NCBI RefSeq assembly: GCF_001936475.1
Contig: NZ_MSPQ01000017.1
Span: 1-64,000, forward strand
Reading direction: 5' to 3'
Length of the DNA stretch: 64,000 bases
From: Algoriphagus marinus
GTDB lineage: Bacteria > Bacteroidota > Bacteroidia > Cytophagales > Cyclobacteriaceae
Part shown: in pieces, positions 63,217 through 64,000 of the stretch
Layout of the letters: each line of letters starts with the position of its first letter
How positions within the stretch are numbered: the first letter of the stretch is position 1
Position numbers and translations under genes: made by a program
The notes under the pieces: generated by a model
The model's database searches: none
Told to the model about the DNA's origin: nothing
The model's input: the letters and a program-made list of their open reading frames with translations, nothing else

Positions 63217-63786
63217 ATGTTCAGCAGAACCAATTTTTCAACAGAGTCAGGATTAATTCAGGGTTGCCTAAAAGGTGACCGAAATGCACAGCGGCATTTA
63301 TATGATACCTACTCGGGAAAATTTTTGGCGATCTGCATCCGATATCTAAAAGATCGGGAACATGCTGAAGATGTGATGATCGAGGGCTTTATGAAAATCT
63401 TTGACAAACTCCCCCAATATCAAGGGACCGGAAGTTTTGAAGGTTGGATGAAGCGAATCATCGTCACCCAAGCATTAATGACGCTGAGAAGTCATCGTCA
63501 TCTGATGATGGAGGTCAATATGGAAAATGAAACTGATTACAAGGATCATTCCTACGAACTCAATCATCTTGAAGTGGCAGATTTGAGAGAAATGGTCGAA
63601 AGTCTTCCAGTTGGATACCGGACCGTATTCAACCTTTTTGCCATCGAAGGATATTCGCATCAGGAAATAGCGGATCTCCTCGGAATCTCAGAAAGTACTT
63701 CCAAATCCCAACTCAATAGGGCGAGGAATACTTTGAAAGAAAAGATTTCCAGTCAAACTATAAATAAAAAGACAATCAATGGCTAG
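63217..63786 (+). CDS. RNA polymerase sigma factor, ECF subfamily
   Basis: The 189-residue protein has sigma region 2 (GDRNAQRHLYDTYSGKFLAI, then DREHAEDVMIEGFMKIFDKL) and region 4 (LPVGYRTVFNLFAIEGYSHQ with EIADLLGISESTSKSQLNRA as the helix-turn-helix). No region 3 is present. It overlaps the next gene by 8 bp; that gene encodes a membrane-anchored protein typical of anti-sigma factors. It is likely held at the membrane and released by an envelope signal; targets are unknown. Confidence 0.95.
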   Translation: MFSRTNFSTESGLIQGCLKGDRNAQRHLYDTYSGKFLAICIRYLKDREHAEDVMIEGFMKIFDKLPQYQGTGSFEGWMKRIIVTQALMTLRSHRHLMMEVNMENETDYKDHSYELNHLEVADLREMVESLPVGYRTVFNLFAIEGYSHQEIADLLGISESTSKSQLNRARNTLKEKISSQTINKKTING

Positions 63787-64000
63787 AGATAATACAAATC
63801 TGGATCAGTTTTTCAAGGAAAAGCTAAGCCAGGACAGCATCAAACCAAGCAAACTGGCTTGGGATAGGCTGGAAAGTCAGCTTCCTAAGCAGGAGAAAAC
63901 ACGAACTCCTTTCATCTGGTGGGCAGTTGCTGCTTCAACCGTAATCATGTTTTCGGTAAGTTATTTGACTTTGCGGAATGATGTAACAGAACAAAATCCT
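63779..64000 (+). CDS. Probable anti-sigma factor, N-terminal part (partial at right edge)
   Basis: The ATG at 63779 overlaps the sigma gene by 8 bp, and the frame is open for 74 codons to the window end. The N-terminus is soluble with LAWDRLESQLPKQEK, a pattern common in Bacteroidota anti-sigma-like proteins. A membrane helix follows (FIWWAVAASTVIMFSVSYL). The periplasmic part lies outside the window. The anti-sigma role is inferred from position and topology. Confidence 0.8.
   Translation, partial: MARDNTNLDQFFKEKLSQDSIKPSKLAWDRLESQLPKQEKTRTPFIWWAVAASTVIMFSVSYLTLRNDVTEQNP

Overview
The window is chromosomal DNA from a Bacteroidota bacterium. It is most likely from the Cytophagales and close to Cyclobacteriaceae/Algoriphagus; that placement rests on gene content, not on a search. 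The clues are a type IX secretion pair (PorU2-like C25 sortase plus PorV/PorQ protein), a DUF2490 protein, a DUF2027-Smr protein, promoters of the TTG-N19-TAnnTTTG type, and AT-rich intergenic DNA. I see no transposase, integrase, phage gene, CRISPR array, rRNA or tRNA.

Layout. (1) 1-2189, minus: the N-terminal part of a large secreted protein built from near-identical 95-residue Ig-like repeats; it runs off the left edge. (2) 3454-26068: a polysaccharide assembly locus, visibly more AT-rich than the rest, with several gene-free spacers of 0.35-1.4 kb. It holds two glycosyltransferases, a four-gene nucleotide-sugar cassette (RfbF, SDR, RmlC-like epimerase, SAF-domain oxidoreductase), a phosphoglycosyl transferase, a Gfo/Idh oxidoreductase with an aldo-keto-reductase-like partner, Wza-like and Wzc-like export proteins, a DUF354 protein, an asparagine synthase, a GT4, a Wzy-like polymerase, a Wzx flippase and a GT14 enzyme. 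Together these can make an activated sugar, start and extend a lipid-linked repeat unit, flip it, polymerise it and export it. (3) 26943-35551: DUF2490 and ABM-domain proteins, a DPP-IV-type peptidase, an LpxH-like phosphoesterase with a glycosyltransferase, and a BlaI/M56 regulator pair with clear operators. (4) 35859-51527: mostly housekeeping genes: GH63 glucosidase, rnhB, smpB, tsaD, tamB-like, photolyase, Smr protein and a PLP transsulfuration enzyme. A degenerate NlpC/P60 protein and an HNH protein lie among them. (5) 51808-57983: PorU2-like sortase and PorV/PorQ protein, translationally coupled. (6) 58314-64000: PadR regulator, PspC-domain membrane protein, beta-CASP nuclease, lipoprotein, and an ECF sigma factor with the start of a probable anti-sigma factor.

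The observations I rate highest are these. A BlaI-type double operator is laid exactly over a Bacteroidota promoter. An M56 sensor protease appears to be fused to an ExbD/TolR-like domain. An NlpC/P60 protein has lost its catalytic Cys and His. A repeat family of about 90-114 bp fills two intergenic gaps from stop codon to start codon. A CDP-sugar cassette lacks the usual CDP-glucose 4,6-dehydratase. An overlapping palindrome pair lies upstream of the PorV/PorQ gene. An ECF-type promoter lies directly upstream of the sigma gene. None of these was tested by a database search.
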